A stretch of DNA of 43,999 bases. Origin: a virus. This document shows positions 5,481 through 12,644 of the stretch, piece by piece. How positions within the stretch are numbered: position 1 is the stretch's first letter; each line of letters begins with the position of its first letter. The translations under genes were made by a program, and so were the position numbers. Under the pieces are notes generated by a model. It made no database searches. It was not told the origin of the DNA and saw only the letters and a list, made by a program, of their open reading frames with translations. The DNA lies in the IMG/VR virus record IMGVR_UViG_3300031637_000002, positions 1 through 43,999 of that record. One strand, given 5' to 3'.

Positions 5481-7370
5481 ATGGCCGACCGTCCACGGGC
5501 AATTTCAAAGCCTCACATTTATTCGCTTGTCGCTGCTGCTGAGATCGTCACGTCTCGACACGTCAAGAACAAAGTACAGAGCGTGGGCCTGCTCCCGTGG
5601 CAGGAAGCTGCCTGGACTTTTTACGACCAGGTCGGCGAGCTGCGGTTCGGTGTCGGCTGGACGAGCAACGCTCTGTCACGCGTCAACCTGACAGCAGCGG
5701 TCCCTCCGAAAGCGTCAGGCCAAGAGCCAAGCCCGATCCATTACAACGGGGAAGAAACGACCGACGCTCAGAAGCGCGCTGTCGAGCTTGTTGATCTGAT
5801 CGCTGGAGGCGCAGCAGGACAGGGGCAGCTCCTCGCCGAGTTCGGGCAGCACCTGGCCGTCGCCGGGTTCGGCTGGATGATTGCTGAACCCGACATGAAA
5901 GACGACCTGTCGGATATCTACGAGACGTGGCAGGTCTACTCTCAGGACGCGATTCGGATCACGGAGGACGCAGGCAAGACCGTCGTCAAAGTGCGGACGG
6001 CTCAAGGCTCTAGCAGCGACGCCTGGCGATTCGTTCACCCGAACGCTCTTGTCGTCAAAGTGTGGCGGAGGCATCCTCGACGCCCGTGGGAACCAGACGC
6101 CCCGGTGCGCGCTGTCCTCGGGGTACTCGAACAGCTCGAACTCCTCAACGCTCACGTCACCGCTTCGGCTCGCAGCCGCCTCGCTGGTGCTGGCCTGCTC
6201 GCAATCCCGGCCGAGGCGGAGTTCCCGCCGCCGCCACCGCCGACCGCTGGAGCTGCTCCAGCCGATCAGGATCAAGACGGCTTCGATCGGTTCGTGAACG
6301 AGTTGACCGAGATGATGACGGTGCCGATCAAGGATCGCGACTCCGCTGCTGCTGTCGTGCCGTTGACGTTGGCGATCCCTGGCGAGTTCATCGACAAGAT
6401 CAAGCACATCAATTTCTCGACCCCGTTCGATGACCGGATCGAGTCGTTGCAACAAGCGGCGATCAAGCGCCTGGCTCTCGGCCTCGATATGCCTCCCGAG
6501 ATTTTGACTGGCATGTCGGGCGTCAACCATTGGACTGCCTGGCAGGTCGAGGCGACGGCGATCACGCTTCACATCGAGCCGAACGCCGAGATCGTGTGCA
6601 ACGCTCTCACCGAGTCCTGGCTGCGGCCTGCCTTGGAAGCCGAGGGCTACGATCCTGACACGGCGATCGTCTGGTACGACACGACCGATCTGCAAGTGCC
6701 GCCCGACAAGTCGGGGAACGCCACGGCAGCGTATGACCGTCTGCAAATGTCGGCGGCGTCATACCTCCGTGAGCAGGGCTTCTCGGTTGAGGACCAGCCT
6801 GACGATGCAGAGTTCAAGCAGCGCGTGCTCCTCGATACTGCCAAGGGCGCTCCTGCGCTTGCGCCGAAGATGCTGGCCGCTGCGGGGATCTTGGACGAGG
6901 ATGTCGCCGATGCGACGGAGGTCAACGAAGTCATCGAAGTGTTCCGCGAGCCGGAGGGCGTTGAGCCTCCTGCTAACGGGCCTCCTTCGGCCGACACCCG
7001 GCCCTCTGGCGATCAGGCGTCAGCGATCGTCATGGCTTGCGATGGCATCGCTTACCGTGCGATGGAGCGTGCCGGTGGCCGACTCCGCAACGCGATCGGC
7101 AGATCAACGAACGGGCCGCAAGTTTCCGAGACGCGTTCGATCGCGTCCGACCAGTTGCACCTGTCGTTTGATCCGACCGTTTACAGCGACCTGGACTGGC
7201 TGCTCGAAGGCGCGTTCGATCGTGTACCCGAGATCGCCGACGCCCTCGAAATTGACGCCGAGTCGCTGACCTCAACAATGAAGGCGTACTGCCGTTCACT
7301 GCTGGCTGCTCAACATCAGCATGAGCGTCTCCGGCTGCTGGCTGCTCTCGGGGTCGAAGCAACAATCTGA
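5481..7370 (+). CDS. Portal protein
   Basis: This 629-residue protein occupies the portal position between TerL and the MuF protein. Typical portal traits are an N-terminal region on crossing a trimolecular core (LLPWQEAAWTFYDQVGELRF), a central segment with INFSTPFDDRIESLQQ and LALGLDMPPEILTG, and a long helical C-terminus. Portals form the dodecameric ring through which DNA enters and leaves the head and to which the connector binds. The TGA overlaps the next ATG (TGATG). A Pro-rich loop (PPPPPPTAG, about residues 250-258) looks flexible. Confidence 0.85.
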   Translation: MADRPRAISKPHIYSLVAAAEIVTSRHVKNKVQSVGLLPWQEAAWTFYDQVGELRFGVGWTSNALSRVNLTAAVPPKASGQEPSPIHYNGEETTDAQKRAVELVDLIAGGAAGQGQLLAEFGQHLAVAGFGWMIAEPDMKDDLSDIYETWQVYSQDAIRITEDAGKTVVKVRTAQGSSSDAWRFVHPNALVVKVWRRHPRRPWEPDAPVRAVLGVLEQLELLNAHVTASARSRLAGAGLLAIPAEAEFPPPPPPTAGAAPADQDQDGFDRFVNELTEMMTVPIKDRDSAAAVVPLTLAIPGEFIDKIKHINFSTPFDDRIESLQQAAIKRLALGLDMPPEILTGMSGVNHWTAWQVEATAITLHIEPNAEIVCNALTESWLRPALEAEGYDPDTAIVWYDTTDLQVPPDKSGNATAAYDRLQMSAASYLREQGFSVEDQPDDAEFKQRVLLDTAKGAPALAPKMLAAAGILDEDVADATEVNEVIEVFREPEGVEPPANGPPSADTRPSGDQASAIVMACDGIAYRAMERAGGRLRNAIGRSTNGPQVSETRSIASDQLHLSFDPTVYSDLDWLLEGAFDRVPEIADALEIDAESLTSTMKAYCRSLLAAQHQHERLRLLAALGVEATI

Positions 7371-9097
7371 TGTCTGAGCTGGACGACCTCCTCAAAACTC
7401 TTGAAGGTCTGCCGACTGACCCTGAAGCAAAGCGCGAGTGGGTTGATGAAAGGTCTGAGGACTTAGGCGAGTTGATGGCCCGTGCCGCTGGCGAGATCAC
7501 AGAGTTCGCTGCGACTGCTTATGCGATGACTCTCGTCGCTGCTGGTGACATCGCTGCTCTCGATGGGATCGAGAAGATCTGGTACTCATTCGTCACTGAA
7601 GTCGTCGGCGAATATACGGCGGGCATGTATTTGACGGGAAACCTGTCTGCGTTCGTCGGCGTTCCTGGAGGTGGTCCTCCGCCAGAAGAGGCGGCGGCTT
7701 GGGCCTCGGTCGTGAACGAGAACGCTGTCGCGTATCAGGCCACGGCAACCAATCGGATCGTTGGCTCCTCCACAAATATGTGGCAGGACGTTCGTAACAA
7801 GGTGACGAACAACATCCAAGACGGGATGTCTGCCGAGCAAACCAAATCGGCGATCGAGGAGATCACTGGCTACAGCGAGTTTCGTGCTGACGCGATCGGT
7901 CGCACCGAGGTCCAGGGCGCTTACGCTGGCGGCGAGATGGCTGGTGCCCGTGCTCTTGGCGAGTTCGGCCCGATCGAGAAAAGCTGGCTGTCTTCGACTG
8001 ACTCGCGTACCCGCAGAACTCATTTGCGTGCTGACGGTCAGACTGTCCTGATGGACGAGCCGTTCATCGTCGGCGGCGAGCGAATGGACCGGCCTTTAGA
8101 CCCTTCTGCCGATGCGGCTGAGGTCGTAAACTGTCGTTGCGTTGTGCAGCTTCTGTATGCCGGTGACACTCGACCGGACGGCTCAACCGTTGAGGGCGAT
8201 GCCGCTGATAGTGAAGAAGTATCAGAGGCCAACACCGAAGCCGATCCAAATGTTGCGATGCAGGATTGGTTTGACGAGCAGGCCAGAGATGGAGACGCGG
8301 CGCAAGGTTTGGACGAGTTCATTCAATCTGAAGCAGCAAAAGCCGAAGACCTCCGGCCGTTAGACAAATGGGCGGTCACCGACGATCCGACGACATTGAA
8401 GGACCGGGCCGAATCGGTGTTCAGGCCGGGGCAACAAACAATCAAAACTCGGTTCACGCCAGACGGTACCGATTACGAAACCGATACTGGACTTGCTGAT
8501 TTGATGAAGACTCGCGACGCTGACGGTTTGCCGTCTCGCGTCTCGGCTGCTGTCGCTGACGACATGATCGCTGACGGTGCAATCGAAGTGTTCCGTGGAG
8601 CATCTTCTGCGGCGCAGTCGTCGTTCGCTGCTGGCGAGTATGAGGCGGGCCTCGGCGTGTTTGGCAACGGGTTCTACACCTCGACGCGTCGAAAGACCGG
8701 ACAGGCGTATGCCGAAAAGGTCGGTTTCGGCGACGGTTCCGTTTCTCGAATCGTGATCGACAACAATTCAAAGATAGCCGACTTCGGTGATCTGCGAAAT
8801 GAGTGGACTGCTCTCGATCAGGTGATGGAAACTCGCAAAGTCTTGCCTGGCCGTGACGCCGGTTCGATCATGCGAAACCCGGCAACGGGCGCGATCGAGC
8901 GCGGAAACTGGGAGGAAACTGCTCTCGGCGTATCGGTTAACGACCTCGGCAGGCTTGCGGCGACAAAGGGATACGACGTGATGCGCGTGCCTGGAAAATG
9001 GATTGAGCAAGCTCAGGCAAGTGTCGGTATCGACTACGACGCGAGCGAGGACTTCTACGTCATTCTAAATCGGGCCGTGTCTGCCGTGGTAGACTGA
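7370..9097 (+). CDS. MuF-type head protein fused to ADP-ribosyltransferase-like domain
   Basis: This 575-residue protein has two parts. Residues about 130-265 match the MuF head-morphogenesis family (FRADAIGRTEVQGAYAGGE, then WLSSTDSRTRRTHLRADGQ and VVNCRCVV). Residues about 370-575 resemble an ADP-ribosyltransferase: VFRGAS (R409), GNGFYTSTRR (432-441), QAYAEKVG, acidic WEE at 514-516 and a closing FYVILNRAVSAV. MuF proteins sit inside the head and some carry toxin domains delivered with the DNA, so this may be an injected effector that modifies host proteins. The catalytic residue assignment is my inference. A 62-residue acidic gene follows 4 bases later. Confidence 0.75.
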   Translation: MSELDDLLKTLEGLPTDPEAKREWVDERSEDLGELMARAAGEITEFAATAYAMTLVAAGDIAALDGIEKIWYSFVTEVVGEYTAGMYLTGNLSAFVGVPGGGPPPEEAAAWASVVNENAVAYQATATNRIVGSSTNMWQDVRNKVTNNIQDGMSAEQTKSAIEEITGYSEFRADAIGRTEVQGAYAGGEMAGARALGEFGPIEKSWLSSTDSRTRRTHLRADGQTVLMDEPFIVGGERMDRPLDPSADAAEVVNCRCVVQLLYAGDTRPDGSTVEGDAADSEEVSEANTEADPNVAMQDWFDEQARDGDAAQGLDEFIQSEAAKAEDLRPLDKWAVTDDPTTLKDRAESVFRPGQQTIKTRFTPDGTDYETDTGLADLMKTRDADGLPSRVSAAVADDMIADGAIEVFRGASSAAQSSFAAGEYEAGLGVFGNGFYTSTRRKTGQAYAEKVGFGDGSVSRIVIDNNSKIADFGDLRNEWTALDQVMETRKVLPGRDAGSIMRNPATGAIERGNWEETALGVSVNDLGRLAATKGYDVMRVPGKWIEQAQASVGIDYDASEDFYVILNRAVSAVVD

Positions 9098-9101
9098 AGT
9101 C

Positions 9102-9290
9102 GTGGACAGCATTGAACTTTCCCAGTACGCAGCGTCGGCGCTTCAGTCACCTATCGTCGTAAGCAATTTGTCAGTCCCTGAACGGTGGGCAATCGTTGAC
9201 GAGATCGCTGCCGCTTCGTCAGAGTTTGATCTGTCTGAGGAGACGTGGGAGCTGCTCCAGGCGGGTTACCAGGAGCAGCACTCGTCCTAA
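9102..9290 (+). CDS. Small acidic protein downstream of the MuF-ART gene
   Basis: This protein has 62 residues and a GTG start only 4 bases after the MuF-ART stop codon. It is acidic and mostly helical (IVDEIAAASSEFDLSEETWELLQ). No family is recognised. Because the upstream protein ends in a probable toxin-type enzyme domain, a neutralising partner expressed during virion assembly is one possible role, but position alone supports this. Its stop codon abuts the stop codon of the convergent gene on the other strand. Confidence 0.6.
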   Translation: MDSIELSQYAASALQSPIVVSNLSVPERWAIVDEIAAASSEFDLSEETWELLQAGYQEQHSS

Positions 9291-9509
9291 TCAGGCGGGG
9301 TGAGCGTCGAGGTACTCTTCGCCTTTGAGGGTGAGTTCAAAGAGGCCGAAGTTGTTGGCGAAGATGAAGCCCTTCTCGATGGCGGCGTTGGAGCGTTCCC
9401 CGACCCCGTCTTCGTCGCCGCTGGCGATGGTGCCTTCGTACCAGCAGTCGATTTGGCTGACGCGGATCATGGAGCGGAGGATGCTGGCTGCGGTGCGGTT
9501 GTTGTTCAT
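9291..9509 (-). CDS. Hypothetical early-type protein
   Basis: This protein has 72 residues. The sequence MNNNRTAASILRSMIRVSQI followed by SNAAIEKGFI and FGLFELTLKGEEYLDAHP suggests a small winged-helix-like fold (helices then a hairpin and LTLKGEEYL, as in many repeat transcription regulators), but this is weak. The start at 9509 is chosen because TAGCTT lies 7 bp upstream in the early leaderless arrangement; a longer reading begins inside the promoter. It converges on the structural gene that ends at 9290. Confidence 0.65.
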   Translation of the reverse strand: MNNNRTAASILRSMIRVSQIDCWYEGTIASGDEDGVGERSNAAIEKGFIFANNFGLFELTLKGEEYLDAHPA

Positions 9510-9516
9510 GAGTGCA

Positions 9517-9545
9517 AAGCTATCGACTCCAATCGTGAACGACAA
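9517..9545 (-). promoter_or_regulatory. Early leaderless promoter, minus strand
   Basis: On the minus strand TTGTCG, spacer with CGATTGGAGTCG, then TAGCTT, 7 bp before the ATG at 9509. It is a class B member (dyad one base from the -10) with a GAAGAAAGTTTGG block upstream. Confidence 0.8.
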
Positions 9546-9574
9546 CCCATCTCCCAAACTTTCTTCGGAAAGAT

Positions 9575-9823
9575 TTAGAGGAGGACCGTCAGCCCGTTGC
9601 AAACGTCGAAGGCGGCGTCGGTCTCTTCGACCATGTCGAGCACGGCGTCAGCCTGCGGGCAGGCCATGCCGTGCGCCATGATCTCGGAGGCTGCGCGGTT
9701 CCGCGAGGCGGTCCAGAAGCGGCCGTCGCGAAAGAGGCCGAAGAGGACGAGGTCGTGGCCGTAGTTAGCCGGGGAGCCAGGGACGGTGCGCTCAAGTCTC
9801 ACTGAGAGCGTGGAGGTGGTCAT
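9575..9823 (-). CDS. Hypothetical early-type protein
   Basis: This 82-residue protein begins MTTSTLSVRLERTVPG, has a beta-like stretch DLVLFGLFRDGRFWTAS and a helical C-terminus with ADAVLDMVEETDAAFD. ATG 9823 is preferred over an in-frame ATG 48 bases upstream because AACCAGAAACGAGAAACC, the start-associated sequence of second genes in early operons, lies directly before it. It is the second gene of the minus operon beginning at 10064. No family recognised. Confidence 0.65.
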   Translation of the reverse strand: MTTSTLSVRLERTVPGSPANYGHDLVLFGLFRDGRFWTASRNRAASEIMAHGMACPQADAVLDMVEETDAAFDVCNGLTVLL

Positions 9824-9845
9824 TGGTTTCTCGTTTCTGGTTGGG

Positions 9846-10064
9846 TCAGCGATCGCCGTCAGCGGCGACAACTTCGATGAGGGTGGCGGCTCGGGCCTGA
9901 CGCTCGATGGTCTGGCCGAGGCTGTTGACGGCTTCGATGGTGACGAGGTCGTCGCCCCAGACTGCGGTGATCGTGTGGGCCTTGTTGCCGTAGACGCTGC
10001 GGACGACGAGCTTGTCTCCGAGGATCAGAGTCGCTGCGGCGAGGCTGGTGGTTGGTTCGTTCAT
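9846..10064 (-). CDS. Small beta-rich early-type protein
   Basis: This 72-residue protein is probably a small beta barrel: ATLILGDKLVVRSVYGNKAH, ITAVWGDDLVTIEAVN. Such a pattern resembles small SH3-like or KOW-like modules, but no family is certain. The ATG at 10064 lies 7 bp after TATATT on the minus strand. It heads a two-gene operon with 9575-9823 and is transcribed away from the plus-strand gene at 10173. Confidence 0.65.
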   Translation of the reverse strand: MNEPTTSLAAATLILGDKLVVRSVYGNKAHTITAVWGDDLVTIEAVNSLGQTIERQARAATLIEVVAADGDR

Positions 10065-10071
10065 GGAGATC

Positions 10072-10100
10072 AATATACGGACTCCAGTCGTGAATGACAA
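10072..10100 (-). promoter_or_regulatory. Early leaderless promoter, minus strand
   Basis: TTGTCA, 17-bp spacer with CGACTGGAGTCC, TATATT, 7 bp to the ATG at 10064, all on the minus strand. It is divergent from the promoter at 10137-10165; the stretch between them is AT-rich. Confidence 0.8.
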
Positions 10101-10136
10101 CCTCAAACAAATATTTATTTATTTACGATTGAGGGG

Positions 10137-10165
10137 TTGTCAAGTCGATCACGGTCGTGTACTGT
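10137..10165 (+). promoter_or_regulatory. Early leaderless promoter with spacer dyad
   Basis: TTGTCA (10137-10142), spacer with CGATCACGGTCG, TACTGT (10160-10165), 7 bp to the ATG at 10173. It has a GAGGGG sequence before the -35 but lacks the full upstream T-rich block. Confidence 0.85.
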
Positions 10166-10172
10166 TACATCC

Positions 10173-10367
10173 ATGAACGAGACAGCAATCATCGAAATCA
10201 AGAAGTCGGGCCGCAAGTTCGTCGCCATCCGTAACGGCGTCACTAAGGCTGGCCGATTCGACTCGGTGGCTGACGCTCGGGCTTGCGAGCGTCGCAGCGA
10301 TCGGTACGCAACGCACATCTACCCAGTCCAGGGCGGCATCTGCACCGAGTACGGCATCAACGGCTGA
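10173..10367 (+). CDS. Hypothetical early-type protein
   Basis: This protein has 64 residues and is basic. It shows a strand-like start (AIIEIKKSGRKFVAIRNG) and a helix SVADARACERRSDRYATHIY. The ATG at 10173 is set by the leaderless-type promoter; the upstream in-frame reading (MSSRSRSC) is promoter sequence. It heads an operon with 10408 and 10731. No family recognised. Confidence 0.65.
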   Translation: MNETAIIEIKKSGRKFVAIRNGVTKAGRFDSVADARACERRSDRYATHIYPVQGGICTEYGING

Positions 10368-10407
10368 CCGGCCGACCAACCAACCACCAACCAGAAACGA
10401 GAATCCA

Positions 10408-10734
10408 ATGACCGCAACAAAGTTCACCGCAACCACCGGGACCGGCACCTCGACCGAGACGTTCACCCGCACCTCGACGCTCGACCTCACGCACGCAGTG
10501 ATCGGCATCGTCGGCTCCCGCATCGCCGAGATCGCCGACCGCACCGCCTGGCTCGACCGCTGGGAAGGCACGGGCGTCGAAGGCATCCTCGTCCGCAACA
10601 ACAAGCGAGACCTCGTCCGGTTGGCCGAGTCCGATTCGGTCACGGTCCACCGTGTGATCTCCTGGCACGCCTCGGAAGACGCAGCGACACGCAAGCGCCG
10701 CGTCGGCGAGACGGTCGTGGCGGTCAAGTCGTGA
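10408..10734 (+). CDS. Hypothetical early-type protein
   Basis: This 108-residue protein has a Thr-rich N-terminus (about residues 1-25), then a helical part (VIGIVGSRIAEIADRTAWLDRW) and a basic C-terminus. CCAACCAGAAACGAGAATCC immediately precedes the ATG, the recurring start signal of second genes in early operons. Its TGA overlaps the GTG of the next gene. No family recognised. Confidence 0.65.
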   Translation: MTATKFTATTGTGTSTETFTRTSTLDLTHAVIGIVGSRIAEIADRTAWLDRWEGTGVEGILVRNNKRDLVRLAESDSVTVHRVISWHASEDAATRKRRVGETVVAVKS

Positions 10735-11015
10735 GCACGGAGACGATCACGAAGCTCCCGGCGAGCCAGGGCCATTCATTCGGTCCTGGCTCGCTGGAGC
10801 GAATGGTGCTGACCGCGTGGACGAACAAGCACGGCGTCGGCAAAGTGCGGCTCACGGGCTGGTTCACGGCGTACTGCGGGCACGGCAACGAGCACAACGT
10901 TCGGATCGATGAGCGTGGCGCTGCTGCTGACTTCGACGGCTGGAAGACCTGGCAGGTTGCGTTTGAGCTGATCTCGTTCGGCCTGGAGGATTGGGCCGAC
11001 GAATGCGATATCTGA
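10731..11015 (+). CDS. Hypothetical early-type protein
   Basis: This 94-residue protein has a GTG start overlapping the previous stop codon (GTGA). The C-terminal half is aromatic and acidic (GWKTWQVAFELISFGLEDWADE), and a HSFGPGSLERMVLTAW segment lies near residues 15-30. Third gene of the operon starting at 10173; the next early promoter follows after 19 bases. No family recognised. Confidence 0.6.
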   Translation: MSTETITKLPASQGHSFGPGSLERMVLTAWTNKHGVGKVRLTGWFTAYCGHGNEHNVRIDERGAAADFDGWKTWQVAFELISFGLEDWADECDI

Positions 11016-11034
11016 ATCTTTTCTTTGTTGGGGG

Positions 11035-11063
11035 TTGTCAAGTCGAGTCGAGTCGTGTAGTGT
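11035..11063 (+). promoter_or_regulatory. Early leaderless promoter with spacer dyad
   Basis: TTGTCA (11035-11040), spacer with CGAGTCGAGTCG, TAGTGT (11058-11063), 7 bp to the ATG at 11071. The class A block TTCTTTGTTGGGGG precedes the -35. Confidence 0.85.
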
Positions 11064-11070
11064 TACATCC

Positions 11071-11796
11071 ATGAACAGCAACCAGACAGCCCGCCTCGAA
11101 GTCACCATCGACACCGAGATCGCCCGCCTCGCAGGGATCTCCGCAACCGCCTCCGAGCGTGTCGCCAGCATGAAGCGATACAAGAAGGACGGCGACCGTG
11201 ACCTCCTCGAAGCGATCGACGCCGCAGCCTCCACCCGTGAAGCGTTCCTCGCCGAGAACAAGAAGTTCGCCGGATGGTCACGCTTCTTCCTGGTCAACAA
11301 CAAGGGCGGCCACATCCACTCCTCGACCAACTGCTCGACCTGCACCTTCCACACCAGCTTCTCCTGGCTCACGAACCTCGCAGCGATGACGAGCGCCGAA
11401 GCCGTCGAAGAGTTCGGTGCGATCCTCTGCTCGGTCTGCTTCCCCGAAGCACCGGTCGAGTGGACGAACGGCAAGAACAAGAAGGTCGAAGCCGACAAGC
11501 AGCTTGCCGCCGACCTCAAAGCGATGCGGGCGACGCCCGAGGGCAAGAAGCTCCTGAAGGCTGATCGCGACCTGCGCTCCACGGCCAGCTCCGCCAAGTG
11601 GGCCTGCGAGGCGGTCGCCCAGCTCGAAGGCTTCGCCGCTGACGGGCAGGAGCGGACGCCGGAGCGGGTCGCGTCGTTGCGGTCGGACATCGTGGCGGCG
11701 CTTGCCAAGCAGATCAAGACCGAGGCTCTGCTGGTAGGAGCGCAGTCGAAGCTCGACCTGGCTTCTCTCGCTTTCGATGTGGCGGCGGCTGGCTGA
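11071..11796 (+). CDS. Cys/His-containing conserved actinophage-type protein
   Basis: This protein has 241 residues. A probable metal-binding core lies at about residues 68-130: FFLVNNKGGHIHSSTNCSTC, then the ILCSVCFPEAPVEW segment, giving paired Cys and His residues. I recall this HIHSS...CSTC...LCSVCFP pattern from many actinobacteriophage proteins of unknown function. The N-terminus (1-60) and the C-terminal 100 residues look helical and coiled-coil-like. Single-gene operon set between a leaderless-type promoter and a 15-bp hairpin. A nucleic-acid-binding role is possible but not shown. Confidence 0.75.
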   Translation: MNSNQTARLEVTIDTEIARLAGISATASERVASMKRYKKDGDRDLLEAIDAAASTREAFLAENKKFAGWSRFFLVNNKGGHIHSSTNCSTCTFHTSFSWLTNLAAMTSAEAVEEFGAILCSVCFPEAPVEWTNGKNKKVEADKQLAADLKAMRATPEGKKLLKADRDLRSTASSAKWACEAVAQLEGFAADGQERTPERVASLRSDIVAALAKQIKTEALLVGAQSKLDLASLAFDVAAAG

Positions 11797-11799
11797 GAT

Positions 11800-11838
11800 C
11801 CTCGTCCGAAGATTCTTTTGAGAAATCTTCGGACGAGG
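11800..11838 (+). terminator. 15-bp perfect hairpin abutting the next -35
   Basis: CCTCGTCCGAAGATT (11800-11814) and AATCTTCGGACGAGG (11824-11838) pair perfectly over a 9-nt loop. It begins 4 bases after a stop codon and its last base touches the TTGTCA at 11839, so it probably ends the upstream transcript. Confidence 0.75.
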
Positions 11839-11867
11839 TTGTCAACCTCGACATCAGTCGATATCTT
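11839..11867 (+). promoter_or_regulatory. Early leaderless promoter, class B
   Basis: TTGTCA (11839-11844), spacer with CGACATCAGTCG one base from TATCTT (11862-11867), 7 bp to the ATG at 11875. Confidence 0.8.
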
Positions 11868-11874
11868 AATCTCC

Positions 11875-12123
11875 ATGAACAACACCTCCATCCCCACTCC
11901 TTCCTTCGACACCGTTGTCGCCAACGTGAAGGCCGCTCTCCGGTCAGCGAAAGGCCAGGGCATCTTCGGTACGCCTTCCGCCGCTCTCGATGCGGCCGTT
12001 CGTCCGTACTCGGGTGCGTTCTTCTCCTACGAGGAGACAAAGGCTCTCGCCGACATGGCGCTGGCGAAGGCCCGTCGCGAGATCGAGGTCGAGGCTGCTC
12101 ACGCAGCGATCTTCGCAGCCTGA
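11875..12123 (+). CDS. Hypothetical early-type protein
   Basis: This protein has 82 residues and is largely helical and Ala-rich (VVANVKAALRSAKGQG, then KALADMALAKARREIEVEAA). The ATG is fixed by the class B promoter 7 bp upstream. It stands alone between two hairpins. No family recognised. Confidence 0.6.
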   Translation: MNNTSIPTPSFDTVVANVKAALRSAKGQGIFGTPSAALDAAVRPYSGAFFSYEETKALADMALAKARREIEVEAAHAAIFAA

Positions 12124-12130
12124 TCGGCGG

Positions 12131-12148
12131 GCTGGCCGTCGGGCCAGC
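12131..12148 (+). terminator. GC-rich 7-bp hairpin
   Basis: GCTGGCC (12131-12137) and GGCCAGC (12142-12148) pair over a 4-nt loop, 7 bases after a stop codon. There is no U-tract, as is common for GC-rich actinobacterial terminators. Confidence 0.55.
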
Positions 12149-12201
12149 GAGGCCGCTTGTCTCGCTTCCTGAAAGAAATCCAAGAAAGTTTGGAGTCGAG
12201 G

Positions 12202-12230
12202 TTGTCACTCACGACGGGAGTCGATATGGT
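12202..12230 (+). promoter_or_regulatory. Early leaderless promoter, class B
   Basis: TTGTCA (12202-12207), spacer with CGACGGGAGTCG one base from TATGGT (12225-12230), 7 bp to the ATG at 12238. A GAAAGTTTGG block lies upstream. Confidence 0.8.
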
Positions 12231-12237
12231 ACTTCTC

Positions 12238-12585
12238 ATGACCAACACAACCACCACCGCCCGCCCCACGATCTCCTTCCCGACCATCTCGCTCAAAGAG
12301 GAAGCCCGCACGATCACCCGCATCGCATTCGACACCCTCCTCCAAGTTTCAAGCTGGAACGGCGTCGCCGAGATGAACCGGGCCAGCGCCGACTCCGACC
12401 GTGACGCCATCATCTGCGGCTCATGGAGCGACGGCGAGATCAAGCTCGTCAACCTGTCCGCTGGCGACTCGATCACCTTCACCGCCCCGGCTGACGATGC
12501 GATGGGCCTCGACTTCGTCCTCACGATGGACGGCGTCGAGTTCCCCGGCCACACCGATCACATCATCCGCATCGGACTCGCCTGA
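12238..12585 (+). CDS. Hypothetical early-type protein
   Basis: This 115-residue protein has a Thr-rich start, a helix around residues 18-35, and a beta-rich C-terminal half (AIICGSWSDGEIKLVNLS, DSITFTAP, DFVLTMDGVEFPG). The ATG at 12238 follows the class B promoter by 7 bp; the longer in-frame reading from 12157 runs through the promoter. It is the last gene of the early-type island within the head module. No family recognised. Confidence 0.65.
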   Translation: MTNTTTTARPTISFPTISLKEEARTITRIAFDTLLQVSSWNGVAEMNRASADSDRDAIICGSWSDGEIKLVNLSAGDSITFTAPADDAMGLDFVLTMDGVEFPGHTDHIIRIGLA

Positions 12586-12631
12586 TCGGCTCCCTGGCCG
12601 TCGGTCCTCGCAACTTGGAGGGCCAACGGTC

Positions 12632-12637
12632 TACGCT
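12632..12637 (+). promoter_or_regulatory. Late-type -10 box, leaderless
   Basis: TACGCT ends 7 bp before the protease ATG at 12645; there is no Shine-Dalgarno. It would restart late transcription after the early-type island. Confidence 0.5.
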
Positions 12638-12644
12638 GTCAGGT

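Noticed and set aside
5715-6746. 343-residue open frame on the minus strand
   Set aside because: It lies wholly opposite the portal gene, has composition typical of a shadow frame, and lacks a start signal.
9325-9681. 118-residue plus-strand frame opposite the minus genes
   Set aside because: It is Arg/Ser-rich, lacks any start signal and overlaps the well-supported minus-strand promoter at 9517-9545.
10776-11963. 395-residue open frame on the minus strand
   Set aside because: It spans several plus-strand genes, their promoters and a terminator hairpin, and is Ser/Arg-rich shadow sequence.
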